A stretch of 64,000 nucleotides of DNA from Russula earlei (taxonomy: Eukaryota; Basidiomycota; Agaricomycetes; Russulales; Russulaceae). The translations under genes were made by a program, and so were the position numbers. The notes beneath the pieces were generated by a model that saw only the letters and a program-made list of their open reading frames with translations, was not told the origin of the DNA and made no database searches. The stretch covers positions 62,001 through 126,000 of the forward strand of contig JAGFNK010000074.1 of NCBI GenBank assembly GCA_025769875.1, read 5' to 3'. Position 1 is the stretch's first letter. Each line of letters begins with the position of its first letter. Positions 10,156 to 20,181 of this stretch are shown here, piece after piece.

Positions 10156-10442
10156 TTTGTGATACTCTCATCTTCCTGGGTACTCCCCTGCGACCGCTCA
10201 GTCTAAAGATTCCCCTCGCCTCCAAGGTACTCTTTAACGACCGCCTTGTTTAAAGCCCCTCGTTACACTGGCCTCTAGCCTTCACCTCTGTCTCTTGCAA
10301 CACCTACCAGTCCCCATCTGGTATCTCCTCGTCGTTTGGCTCGTCCTCTTGTTCAACGCCGCCTTCGCCGCGTACCATCTGTTCCGACCCTTGCCCACCT
10401 GCTCCTGAGTCCTTAGTGATCAGCAGTACATGTCTTGACATC

Positions 10443-10452
10443 TGGACAGTCT
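10443..10452 (+). other. GyA self-priming primer-binding site
   Basis: TGGACAGTCT, two bases after the LTR, is the perfect reverse complement of 10,146-10,155. This matches the Tf1 mechanism, where the first bases of the mRNA fold back and prime minus-strand synthesis. GyA-2 has the same pair (primer site at 45,987-45,996). Confidence 0.65.
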
Positions 10453-10471
10453 CTCATCATCCCTGTATTGA

Positions 10472-11401
10472 CCAGCCAACGCTCAAGTGTCCACTCCTAA
10501 CTCCCCCACTTTGGTTAACACCTCCTTGCGCCTCCCTTCTCCTCTGCAACCTACCCCACGCACTGCCCTTCGCATCCTCACTGAAGACATTGACCCGGTC
10601 AACACATCCTCGCCCCTCAGCCTCTTGTACTCCCCAACAGCCCCACCATCGTCTCCCAGCATTCCCCAGCCTATCCCAGGTGACTTTGTCCCTGTTGGCA
10701 CTCCCCCTCCTGCGCAGAACAAGCAACAGCAAGCGGACCGACCTCCCTTGCCTGAAGGTTTCCTTGACCGTCCCCCTTGCACAGCATTTCGCTTCCATCC
10801 GCACCAGTACTTCGTCCTCCCTACCACCAATCGTCGCCAGGAGCAGTGGTGTCCCCTCCACGACTTAAATCACCAAGACTACCTGGGACGCATCCCTACT
10901 TCAGACCAGTTAAGTCGTCGCGCCTTCACAGACACCTACACAACCGCCTTTCATGCATGCATCGTCCACACATTTGCTGTGGAACCTTCCAACTCTGCCC
11001 TTGCCACCCAGTACAACTTAACCCCCTTCGGCATCTGTTCCAACGTCGGGATATACGCCCCGGACGCTGACTTTCCCCTTGGACGTATTGCTAATACGTC
11101 GTTGTTTAGGAAACTCATTACCTTACCTGCCATTTACCGTCCTGCTTACGAAGGGTCCTTCTGCTTATCTATTGTACACGATTTCCTGGACAGACGCCTA
11201 GCCTTCGCGTACGGTTACTTACACTTTGAAGAGAACAATAACTGTGTCTCCTTGCGTCACTACTCGACTTATACCGTCGATACCATCCGTTTCAACCCCC
11301 AGTTACTTCGCTTCTGTTTCACACCTCGTATCCCTCCTAACCTTCTTGAAATAATCAAGAGGTACCATCTCGAAACCATAGATCTTGCGCACGGTTCTTA
11401 A
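10472..11401 (+). CDS. GyA ORF0: conserved protein of unknown function, no AUG
   Basis: Open from 10,472 (after a TGA at 10,469) to TAA at 11,399-11,401, about 309 codons. There is no ATG anywhere in the frame; the first plausible start is GTG at 10,487. Residues 1 to about 100 are rich in Pro and Ser. The rest looks globular, with segments such as RFHPHQYFVLPTTNRR, LTPFGICSNVGIY and YEGSFCLSIVHDFLD. GyA-2 encodes the same protein (45,029-45,967), with many substitutions and a three-codon in-frame indel (YIF), so the frame is under selection. No known domain is recognised. It may start at a non-AUG codon or be spliced to an upstream AUG. Confidence 0.7.
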   Translation, partial: PANAQVSTPNSPTLVNTSLRLPSPLQPTPRTALRILTEDIDPVNTSSPLSLLYSPTAPPSSPSIPQPIPGDFVPVGTPPPAQNKQQQADRPPLPEGFLDRPPCTAFRFHPHQYFVLPTTNRRQEQWCPLHDLNHQDYLGRIPTSDQLSRRAFTDTYTTAFHACIVHTFAVEPSNSALATQYNLTPFGICSNVGIYAPDADFPLGRIANTSLFRKLITLPAIYRPAYEGSFCLSIVHDFLDRRLAFAYGYLHFEENNNCVSLRHYSTYTVDTIRFNPQLLRFCFTPRIPPNLLEIIKRYHLETIDLAHGS

Positions 11402-11446
11402 AAAGTAAGAACCACCCTTGTAACACTTCAATAAAGATCGAATAAA
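11393..11446 (+). promoter_or_regulatory. Hairpin over ORF0 stop and two AATAAA signals
   Basis: GGTTCTTA (11,393-11,400) pairs with TAAGAACC (11,406-11,413); the ORF0 stop codon lies in the stem and loop. AATAAA follows at 11,430-11,435 and 11,441-11,446. All of these are conserved in GyA-2. They could end a short ORF0-only transcript or influence reading into ORF1. Confidence 0.45.
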
Positions 11447-12975
11447 GATCCTTTTCTTGTTTTATGTAAAGTGCCACAAGAATACGCCTTAGAAGAAGAC
11501 GAAGAAGAAGACGCTATCACTCGACATGTCTTAAACCTAAATCATTACCGAACTTGGACCTCCACCACATTCCCTGTCACCACTTTAACCAACTTACACG
11601 ACGTACCAGGAGTTGAACCACCTCACGAAGATTTCCCCCATCTTATTGTTAAAGAGTTCCTTGAAGTCTTGCCTTTTGGACAGCTCTTAAGCCACGACGA
11701 ACACGCACTATACCTTGAAACCCTTAGTCGACTTCTACCACCAGCACGACAACAACTATTATATTGGCACCTTGCTCAAGCAAAGAACATCCAAGGACAA
11801 CCAGTTGACTACCAATCCTTACGCACCAGTGAATTAAACCTCTGGACCAGAGTTATTCAACCATGCCACCACATCATTATCCACTCCTTGAGGACAGGAT
11901 ACTGCTTATTCTACTTAGGCTTGGACATACATCAGCTACTATCGTCTCACTGTCCAGTTCTACCACCTACGCCTCAACAGAATACAAAGAGAAAATCAAT
12001 CTTACAGTCCAACTTGCTGTTGTACCAGGAATACACAACACCTTTGACTGGGAAACTAACTCTTGGCTATACGACGCAGACTACAATCAACCTTGGGCAA
12101 TTACCAGCCCAGACGCCTCATATACTGGTCCCCCTGCATACTATTCTGTTCCAGCAATCTTAGAAGCCTCAAGTCTCGCCCCTCGACCCCTCACACCAAT
12201 TCAGACCACTGTCCCAACTAGCCAAGAACGTTGGTCTGCCAGCACAGAAGATACTGAGTCAAATCCGTGGACAGCAAGGTGTAACTGCAAAACAGAGTAT
12301 TGCACGTGCAACTTTCGACCAGACACACCTCCTACTCCTGACGGAATTACCTTGTGGACGCCAGGCGATTACCACCTCCCCATTCGATAAATCTGGCTCC
12401 TCGACACAGGAGACGCACGTCATCCCAACGACCCCCTGAGAGAGAAACAGTTCCCAACGCAAGAGGATTTCCTTGTTGAAAGACCATTACCTCCTACCCC
12501 TCCTGACGCCTACGTACCCTTGTTTACCAATCGTATTCCTACCCCTGTATACCTATCCAACCCTTTGCATCACCCCTTGTTGAATCCCCTGATAGTGCCG
12601 ATCTTAGGAGTACTGATTTACACTGCTTACCTACCAGAACAATCCTTCTTAGCATTAAACCTACCTACACGTTCAAGGAGAGAGTTAATTGAATTCAAGA
12701 ATTATTGTACCCAAGCTTGGCATCAACGACTGACACACTTTATAGTTTACAAGCACCCCACCAAGGAAATAAGTGACTTTGCCATCTCTCCAGCAGAATT
12801 TGAAGGATATCTGTGGAAAACCCGAGTAGTTCTAACACAAAGCAGCATTACTGAAGAATACTCCCGAATCCAATTAAGAAAACATCAAGGAAGACCCGAT
12901 ACCATTCGACTAAAGCCAGCCTACACCATTGCATATCCTTGGAACAACGGCCATTGGACTATAACAGTCGTCTAG
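11436..12975 (+). pseudogene. GyA ORF1: conserved unknown protein, frameshifted here
   Basis: Reading frames over about 510 codons end ...WTITVV followed by a stop. GyA-2 carries the same sequence. The start lacks an AUG: the frame opens after a stop at 11,433 and runs through NKDPF and V-PQEYALEEDEEED. It has an acidic N-terminus, then conserved parts (FPHLIVKEFLEVLPFGQLLSHDEHALY; DWETNSWLYDADYNQPW; CTQAWHQRLTHFIVYKHPTKEI). In this copy at least two frameshifts or stops (around 11,880 and 12,390-12,520) break it. No known domain is recognised. Four nucleotides separate its stop from the gag ATG, so reinitiation is possible. Confidence 0.6.
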
Positions 12976-12979
12976 ATCT

Positions 12980-14498
12980 ATGAGCACTAGGAGGGACATC
13001 ACTGACGAAGAAGAAAATCTAATCCCACTCCTATTTGAAAACCTCAGTTACGACACCCAAGATCACTGTTACCGAGGAAGATTTGCAGGCACACCTATTA
13101 TCAACCACAGGAAATCTTTCTGACACTTGGTTATACGAAGACGATAACGACGAAGTTACCACCGAACAACTTAAAGCGGCAGCCCCAGGAGCAGAAAACG
13201 TTCAAGACTTCAACCCCTATAACTTACACAGGCCTCTTCCTAGACAGACCAGTCAAGTGGAGTCCGTTCTAGAAGACATTGGGTTTACTATAACAATCGA
13301 GAAGTCGATTTCTACAGCCAGAAACACCTCAAGAAGTTACCTGCTATCCTAGGAACTGCTCAGAGCACTCGAAGCACCACTCCAGGACCTTCTACTCAGC
13401 GTAATACCCAACAACCTACTCCTCATACAACTAGCAACGTACCACAAGCAGTCCCTCGAACTGCTCACTCCAACTAGAATCCAACTACAAGGTTCAGCCC
13501 CACCTATTGTTACAGCTACAACAACTCAGAATCCCACCATGTCAAGCAATCCACGCCTTGTCGGAACAGCACCAGAACCCTTTGACGGAAAGGCTGATAA
13601 CGCAGAAGCCTTTTGGGCAGCTTTGGCCAATTATTATTACATCAATGGTGACTCCTTTACAGATGAAAGCAAGAAAGTTGCCGCTGCACTGACCCACTTT
13701 AAAGTAGGAACACCCGCCGGAGCAGTGGGCTAGAGAACAAACCACCAAGGCTATGGCTCGTACTGTAGCAGACTATGGGTCATGGGACGACTTCAAGAAA
13801 GCCTTTGCCGATCATTTTATTCCCTGCAGAAGCAGAGTTGGCCTCCGCTAATATCATGCACACCTATTATCAAGGGAAAATTACCGTTTAATGAATGGTA
13901 TCAGAAATGGTCGCACCACGCATCACGAGCTACCACCGATGAAAGAACAAAGATGTACGCATTTAGGAAGAACATCAACCCGGCCTTACATCAGAAAATA
14001 CTGGGAATCACACCAACACCAACTACGCTTGCAGCCCTTGTCAAAGCAGCAAGAGAATTCGACAACCTTTTCCACCTATACAACTCCACTGCTTTTCGAG
14101 GAGGACGCTCTGTGCGTGCCCGAGGATTGAACACTCAAGGATCAGATAATCCATTGGAAATTAACTTGTACCAAGGAGAACCCAATGAACGACCCTGGGA
14201 ATCCAGAAGTGAAAGGAAACCCCTCACAGATGCAGAGAAAGAATTTCAACGCAAGAACAATCTCTGTTATTATTGTGGAAAGAAGAATCATATGGCAAAT
14301 CAATGCAGAGCAACGAAAGCAGCTCAAGGACGCCAACGACAAGGTTCTCGCCCCCAAACAGTCAGAGCTACAACCATCCAAGATGAAAACATTGAACCTG
14401 CGCAAGAAGAACCCGTTCCTGTTGCTTCACTAACGACTTGGAGAGAGACACTTGCAGACTCGATCCTCCGCCCAAGATCTGCTCCTATGGATTTTTAA
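12980..14498 (+). pseudogene. GyA-1 gag, frameshifted
   Basis: Starts at ATG 12,980 and matches the intact 502-residue Gag of GyA-2. The capsid-like retrotransposon gag domain (PFDGKADNAEAFWAALANYY..., WYQKWSHHASRATTDERTKMYAFRKNINPALHQKI) is followed by the zinc knuckle CYYCGKKNHMANQC (CX2CX4HX4C). Compared with GyA-2, single-base insertions near 13,109, 13,725, 13,823 and 13,878 break the frame. Gag binds and packages the element RNA into cytoplasmic virus-like particles; this copy cannot make the full protein. Confidence 0.85.
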
Positions 14499-15080
14499 TT
14501 GGACCCCCTTCTGCACCGAGGAGGGATGTGGTCCAAATCAGTACGATACAAAGAGAAATCAATTACCCCAAAGTTTTTACCAAGAATATTCGCTCCCCTT
14601 CCATTGCCTTGAAAGTTACCTTAGTAGGGAAGACAAGCAGCAAAGAAATCGGTGCAAGAGCCCTGCTCGACAGTGGAGCAGAAGGAATGATAATCCATGA
14701 ACGATTTGCACAAAGACACCACCTGCACCTTCGAACTATGATCAAACCCTTGCCAGCACAAAATGTAGACGGAACACAAAATGCCAATGGACTAATACGC
14801 TTTAGCACCATCCAAAGACTTCGCATTCAAGCGCACACAGGCGCCACTCATGACGAACAAGCAGAATTCCTTGTCACTAACATTGGAGATCACGACATTA
14901 TCTTAGGAACCGATTGGCTACGACACCACAACCCAGATATTGATTGGGCAAATGATACAATCACACTGAGGAACTGCCCCCAAACTTGCCTTACCACACA
15001 CCCAAGCATAACCATTGCATCTGCATCTGGGACGCGGAATTACCAAATACAAGCGCTTACTTTCCCTGAAGAAGAAGAAC
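14438..15080 (+). pseudogene. GyA-1 pol, aspartic protease part
   Basis: Retropepsin-like domain with the active-site motif ALLDSGAEG (Asp-Ser-Gly) and the later ILGTDWLRHHNPDIDW, which corresponds to the conserved ILG(T/M)DWL strand. It follows the -1 frame of gag. The frame is cut at 15,080 by the solo LTR-D and resumes at 15,963. It would process Gag and Gag-Pol in the particle. Confidence 0.88.
14492..14496 (+). promoter_or_regulatory. Gag-Pol -1 frameshift site
   Basis: A run of five T whose last T begins the gag stop (GAT TTT TAA). A one-base backward slip of the Phe codon gives TTT TTA ATT, which is the pol frame. The gag/pol overlap is 61 nt (14,438-14,498), identical in GyA-2 (run at 41,170-41,174). 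Confidence 0.6.
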
Positions 15081-15962
15081 TGTCACGGTAACTAGCCGTG
15101 TCAGTTCACAAGCAGAAAGCAAGTCGATGGTAGAGAGGTGTTCAAGAAACGGGCTGGTTCCCATGTAGAATGAGTAAGGATCCCTGCAGCGGTCGAAGTG
15201 TTTTATGCTAAACAGGTTATGGCCAATAGACCCTTCCTAGTACGACTCAGTCTGTTGAGAAGCTAGGGTAAGTTTGTAATGGGATAGACTAGGGCTGGTT
15301 CCACTAGCTATATGTGTTCAAGTCCATCAGGACTTTGAACAACGCAGAGAGAGTAGAGGAAGGTAGGTCTTAAAGGAGGAGAGCTCTTCTCAGGAGAGTG
15401 AAGAGAGACTCTTAGGGAAGGAAGGGAAAGGCGAAGAGTAGATGGTGGATGGTGTGTTGAGAGTTGATGAAATGGAGAGGTAGTTGTGAGTTAAGTTTGT
15501 GAGAGTGAAGTGGGTTGCAGGCGAATATGTTTGGACAAGAGTAGGTTGGATTCTACAAGAGACCAAGCTTAGGGCTTTGGTCACAAAGTACTGAGCTTAT
15601 ATATACAGGAGAAGCGCAGCAATAGCTGCGCTTTGACTGTGCTACTAGTATAGTAGGAGTCATAATAAGTAGGAGTCATAGGAATGAGGCCACGAATGAG
15701 TCAGAACCAAGTAACTGTGCTGCACAGTAGGTGTGCAGCATTGCACAGTCGAAACTAAGAAGTGAACATAAATGGAAAGAGAACCAAACAAAGGGAAAGT
15801 AACAGCAATCCAGTGTTACCTGGACGTGTATGGATCACATGATAACACAGAAAGGATCACAAGACGTAAGAGATCACAAGACCAGTAAGTAAAGGGACGT
15901 ACGCAAGCAAGCAGTCCGTAGCAAAAGGTAAGAAGTAAACGTAAAAGGAAAATGGTGTAACA
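15081..15962 (-). mobile_element. Solo LTR-D in GyA-1 pol
   Basis: 882 bp, TGTCACGG...TGTAACA, with TSD AGAAC (15,076-15,080 and 15,963-15,967). GyA-2 has the uninterrupted site. On the minus strand a TATA box (TATATATAAG near 15,596-15,605) is followed about 30 nt later by GCCCTAAGCT, so the LTR probably reads on the minus strand. No internal retroelement sequence remains. Confidence 0.93.
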
Positions 15963-16967
15963 AGAACCCGAGTTTACAGACATTGCTGCACTAATCTTCC
16001 CAGATACTGAAGGACCATTGAACCCATGTGTTGACGAACAAATCCATGATGCATTCAGCCCAATAACAATCAACATAAGAGCCAAATCAACCACAGCTAC
16101 CAAGTTAGCCAATGCGGAAACACCCCCTAAGACATTAGACGAACTTATCCCCGCCCAATTCTTGAAATGGCGAAAGGTTTTCGATGAACAAGCTTCTCAA
16201 CACCTTCCTGCTCACCAACCATGGGACCATGCAATCAATCTAAAACCAGGGATCGCCCGACGTGATTCTGGCATTTATCGACTTACTCCCAAGGAACTAC
16301 AAGCCCTAAAAGAATACTTAGACAAACATTTGAAGAGAGGCACAATCCGACCATCAAAAGCAGCTATTGCCAGCCCATTCTTCTTTGTAGAAAAGAAAGG
16401 AGGAAATCTACGACCAGTGCAAGACTACAGAGCCCTGAATACAGCAACTGTCAAAGACGCGTATCCACTACCCTTGATTCCTGAATTAATTGACAAACTC
16501 CAAGGAGCCCAATACTTTACCAAGTTTGACGTACGATGGGGATACAACAATATTCGCCTCAGAGAGGGCCATGAACACCTCGCAGCATTCAAGACACCAT
16601 TAGGACTCTTCGAACCATTGATAATGACATTTGGTCTCTGCAACGCCCCAGCCACTTTCCAACGCTTTATGAACACCATCCTAGCAAAATACATTGCCAC
16701 TGAACGAGTGGTTGTTTATCTAGATGATATACTAATCATGGCGCAAACCTTGAACGAACTAGACGACTGGACACATAAGGTCCTAAAAACACTCCAAGAC
16801 CACGACTTATACTTGAAACCAGAGAAATGTGCTTTTCGACAAACCTCTATTAGTTACCTAGGCATCAATATGTCCCAAGGACGAATATCCATGGACCAAG
16901 ACAAGTCAATAGGCATTACAAATGGCCTACTCCGACCAATGTTACAGAAGTACAAGCATTTCTAGGA
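15963..16967 (+). pseudogene. GyA-1 reverse transcriptase
   Basis: Ty3/Gypsy [35 protein letters not shown] (catalytic Asp), LFEPLIMTFGLCNAPATFQ, and the YLDD box in VVVYLDDILIMAQ, then LKPEKC and SYLGINMSQGRISMD. The catalytic residues are intact. A one-base shift near 16,925 ends the frame; the next frame resumes with FLGFCNFYRRFI. RT copies the element RNA to DNA in the particle. Confidence 0.9.
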
Positions 16968-17636
16968 TTTTGCAACTTCTATCGACGATTTATCCACCAA
17001 TACTCTCGAATAGCACGGCCCTTGCTTAACTTAACAAAGAAAGAAAACCCCTTCAAATGGGAAGATGATGAAGAACAAGCATTTCAGAAGCTAATCCAAG
17101 CATTCACAACGGCCCCAATCCTCATGTTACCTAACCACACGAAACCCTTTCGACTCATCTGCGATGCAAGTGACTTTGCAGTCGGTGCAATCTTGGAACA
17201 ACCCGATGAATTTAACAGATATCACCCAGTAGCCTATTTCTCGAAATCCTTGGACCCCGCTCAACGAAATTACATGATCTACGATAAAGAACTCCTTGCT
17301 ATCGTCTTGTCCCTCTGGCACTTCCGACACTACCTTGAAGGCGCTACACACCCCATTGATCTATGGACAGACCACAATAACTTGACATACTTCATGACAA
17401 AACAGAAACTCACGAGACGACAAGCCCAATGGGCACTCCTCCTCAGCAATTTCGACTTCACCATCACCCACCACCCAGGAACTATGAACAAAGCAGACAG
17501 TCTGTCCAGGTGGCCAGACTTTAAAGAGGGGATACAAAATGAAAATGATGGAAAGGTGCTCCTAGATGACAAATTTTTTAAAATTAGAGCAACACGCACC
17601 TCTGCTACAGAACCAATCGGCGACCAGGAACTTTGA
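16968..17636 (+). pseudogene. GyA-1 RNase H
   Basis: Tether FIHQYSRIARPLLNLTKK, then RNase H: D in LICDASDFAVGA, E in YDKELLAIV, D in LWTDHNNLTYF, and the HHPGTMNKADSLSRWPDF loop. All acidic residues are present. The frame ends at a TGA at 17,634-17,636; the sequence continues in the same frame into the integrase, so this is a nonsense change (CGA to TGA is possible). Confidence 0.9.
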
Positions 17637-18720
17637 CAACAACTACGATCTAGCAAAGACTATGACCCAGAAGTATCTAACGCGTTAGCAATCATTATAA
17701 AGAATGGACCAAGGCGACTATCCAAAGGCTTACAGGACTGGAACCTTGAAGATGGACTAATACTATTCAAAGGAAAAGTCTATATCCCAAACAACGACAC
17801 CCTAAGAAAGAAAATTCTAAAACTACACCACGACTCCCTTGCCACTGGGCATCCTGGCCGATGGAGAACTTATGAACTAATCAGCCGAAACTATTGGTGG
17901 CCAGGAATGCTAACTTATGTCAAAAGTTATGTAGATGGTTGTGCAATTCGCCAAAGTACAAAGAACCGTCCAAAGACAGAAACACCCCTTGTACCAATTA
18001 CACCAGCTGGAGAAGTATGGAAAAGCATTACTATGGACTTTATCACGGACCTACCGATTTCACAAGGCTTTGACAGCCTCCTAGTTGTGGTAGATCGATT
18101 CAGTAAAGCAATAATCATTACCCCTTGCCACAAGACAATGACAGCAGATGAAACAGCGACACTAATCATGAACAATGTCTGGAGAAGAATAGGGCTCCCA
18201 ACACAAATAATATCGGACAGAGGCCCTCAATTCGCAGCAAAAGTCACTCAAGAACTATGGAAAAAGTTAAATGTCAAAGTATCACTAAGCACAGCATATC
18301 ACCCACGGACAGACGGAGAAACAGAACGAGTTAACCAAGAACTAGAACAATACCTACGAATATTTTGCAACCATCAAGCAGACAATTGGGCAGAACTAGT
18401 TCCCTTTATGGAATTCGCACATAATGCCAGACAACACAGTGCTACGAACAAACCCCCATTTGAAGTCTGGTATGGCTTTAACCCAACATTTGCTCCACCC
18501 CTTGCCTTTACATCAAAGTTCCCTTCAATCCAAGAAAGACTATCAAGACTAAACCAACTCAGAGAAGAAGTAGCTGCCTCCCTGAACCGAGCAACAGAAA
18601 TCATGAAACAATCAGGACCTCAAACCTCCACATTTTGTTTTAAAGAAGGGGATCAAGTATGGCTGGAAGCCACGAATCTACGAACAACTCACCCAAAAGC
18701 AAAACTAGCCCCTCGACGCT
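17637..18720 (+). pseudogene. GyA-1 integrase
   Basis: Zinc-binding N-terminus with HHDSLATGHPG, but the second Cys is lost: the site reads GCAIRQ, where Cys is expected in place of Arg. The catalytic core is intact: D in MDFITDLP, D in IISDRGPQFAAK, E in DGETERVNQELE. A C-terminal EGDQVWLEATNL segment follows, then a frame change near 18,718. Without the second Cys, zinc binding would be impaired. Confidence 0.88.
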
Positions 18721-19101
18721 ATGGGACCATTCAAAGTCACCACTGCCTATCCAGTAAATGTTCGCCTCGAACTACCAAAGTCTTGGAAGATACACCCGGT
18801 TTTTCACCATTCCCTGATTAAACCTTACAAAGAAACCATTGCCCATGGTCCTAACTTGTCAAACCCGCCACCAATATTAGTCGAAGGTGAAGAACAATAT
18901 GAAGTAGAGCAAATCCTAAACTCTCGGCTCTCCCCAAACCGCAAAGGAATCCAATACCTAGTTAAATGGAAAGGGTATACGGTCGCAGAAAATACTTGGG
19001 AACCAGCATCTAACCTATCAAAAGCGCAATCACTTGTTAAAGACTTCCATCAGAAATATCTGAAGGCGCTTAGAACAATTCCCACCAGGAGTAACCCCTA
19101 A
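18721..19101 (+). pseudogene. GyA-1 integrase C-terminus with chromodomain
   Basis: GPFKVTTAYPVNVRLELPKSWKIHPVFHHSLIKPY (the GPF/GPY region), then a complete chromodomain: EEQYEVEQILNSR, IQYLVKWKGY, ENTWEPASNL. The aromatic cage positions (Y/W/W-type) look present. This places GyA among the chromoviruses. It is in a different frame from the integrase core because of a one-base shift. Confidence 0.88.
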
Positions 19102-19348
19102 ACCAACAACTCTCATCATGACCTCTGTCGATGATTACCTTTATCCTTGTTACCAACAAACTTTTCAGAGAACTCCTGTGATCACATGCACTCAATCGAC
19201 CACGGCTATCCCCAAAGCAATCCATAGAACAAGGGAGAACTCCTCACGAACCAACAGACTTCGACTCTTCATATGCAAACTACTCCACCTTCCAAAGAAA
19301 CAAATTCCTACTGTTGCAGGAGCAACAAGTCTATAAAGAGGGGATGAA
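19102..19348 (+). other. GyA-1 pol tail, 3' region and polypurine tract
   Basis: A short reading frame after the chromodomain (19,118-19,336) is not recognised and may be the frameshifted end of Pol. AAAGAGGGGATGAA at 19,335-19,348, directly before the LTR, is the polypurine tract that primes plus-strand DNA. Confidence 0.7.
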
Positions 19349-20176
19349 TGTTATGAACCAAGGCCAAGTCCTGGCCGAGGATTGTCCTATTTTACTCAAG
19401 AAAGACCTCTCTCACTTTGCATTGCCGACTCCCTTCCATTTTCTGGGCTATCCCTCCTGTGGTACAAGATATTGCTATTGCAAAGGCACTCTAACACGAC
19501 CAGGCACCGGTTTCCTAATCGGGTAATCATCGCGTGGCAGCCACATGGCCACTCAGCCACCATTGACCCGAAACAGCGGCACAAACTCTTAGAAACTGTT
19601 GCATAAATCATCTGACGTCATCAAGGCTCCAATGACATCATGGCTGACTGAGCGACTCCACAGTGACCTCATAGGCTCACTAAGCGCCCCACAGTGACAT
19701 CATAATGATGTCATTGCTCCACAATGATCAGTAATGCGCTCAGTAAGCCTGAAACTTGACACAAGCAAGTTTATGCCTCTGTAGTCCTATTGGATGGTAC
19801 CAAAGAGTCTAGAATAGTCCCAGTGCTTTGTAATCGACCCTGTACACTGTATATAAGCCCCAATGAAGCATGGCAGTCGTCAGACTGTCCATTTGTGATA
19901 CTCTCATCTTCCTGGGTACTCCCCTGCGACCGCTCAGTCTAAAGATTCCCCTCGCCTCCAAGGTACTCTTTAACGACCGCCTTGTTTAAAGCCCCTCGTT
20001 ACACTGGCCTCTAGCCTTCGCCTCTGTCTCTTGCAACACCTACCAGTCCCCATCTGGTATCTCCTCGTCGTTTGGCTCGTCCTTTTGTTCCACGCCGCCT
20101 TCGCCGCGTACCATCTGTTCCGACCCTTGCCCACCTGCTCCTGAGTCCTTAGTGATCAGCAGTATGTGTCTTGACA
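19349..20176 (+). repeat. 3' LTR of GyA-1
   Basis: 828 bp. By eye it differs from the 5' LTR at about six positions (for example TGTTATG for TGTTACG at the start, and AGTATGTG for AGTACATG near the end). TGACGTCA is kept at 19,613-19,620. Confidence 0.97.
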
Positions 20177-20181
20177 GTGAG

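Larger units (their letters stand above)
9613..10440 (+). repeat. 5' LTR of GyA-1
   Basis: TGTTACGAAC...TCTTGACA, 828 bp. U3 holds the CRE-like sites (9,877-9,977). A TATA box is at 10,114-10,120 and the inferred transcript start near 10,146. Related LTRs lie at 1,451, 19,349, 34,398, 43,245 and 45,999. Confidence 0.97.
9613..20176 (+). mobile_element. GyA-1: full-length Ty3/Gypsy chromovirus with two extra 5' ORFs
   Basis: 10,564 bp with two 828-bp LTRs and the TSD GTGAG (9,608-9,612 and 20,177-20,181). Order: LTR, primer site, ORF0, ORF1, gag, protease, RT, RNase H, integrase, chromodomain, polypurine tract, LTR. By eye the LTRs differ at about six positions, so the insertion is young. Without the nested solo LTR-D it is about 9.7 kb, long for this group because of ORF0 and ORF1. 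Several single-base frameshifts break the coding regions. Confidence 0.97.

Noticed and set aside
10416..10868. Overlapping plus- and minus-strand frames over the start of ORF0 (also 45,571-46,194)
   Set aside because: These are shadows of ORF0 in a C-rich region. Only the ORF0 frame is kept to its end in both copies.
15390..15584. Minus-strand frame of 64 codons in solo LTR-D
   Set aside because: LTR sequence with no coding evidence.
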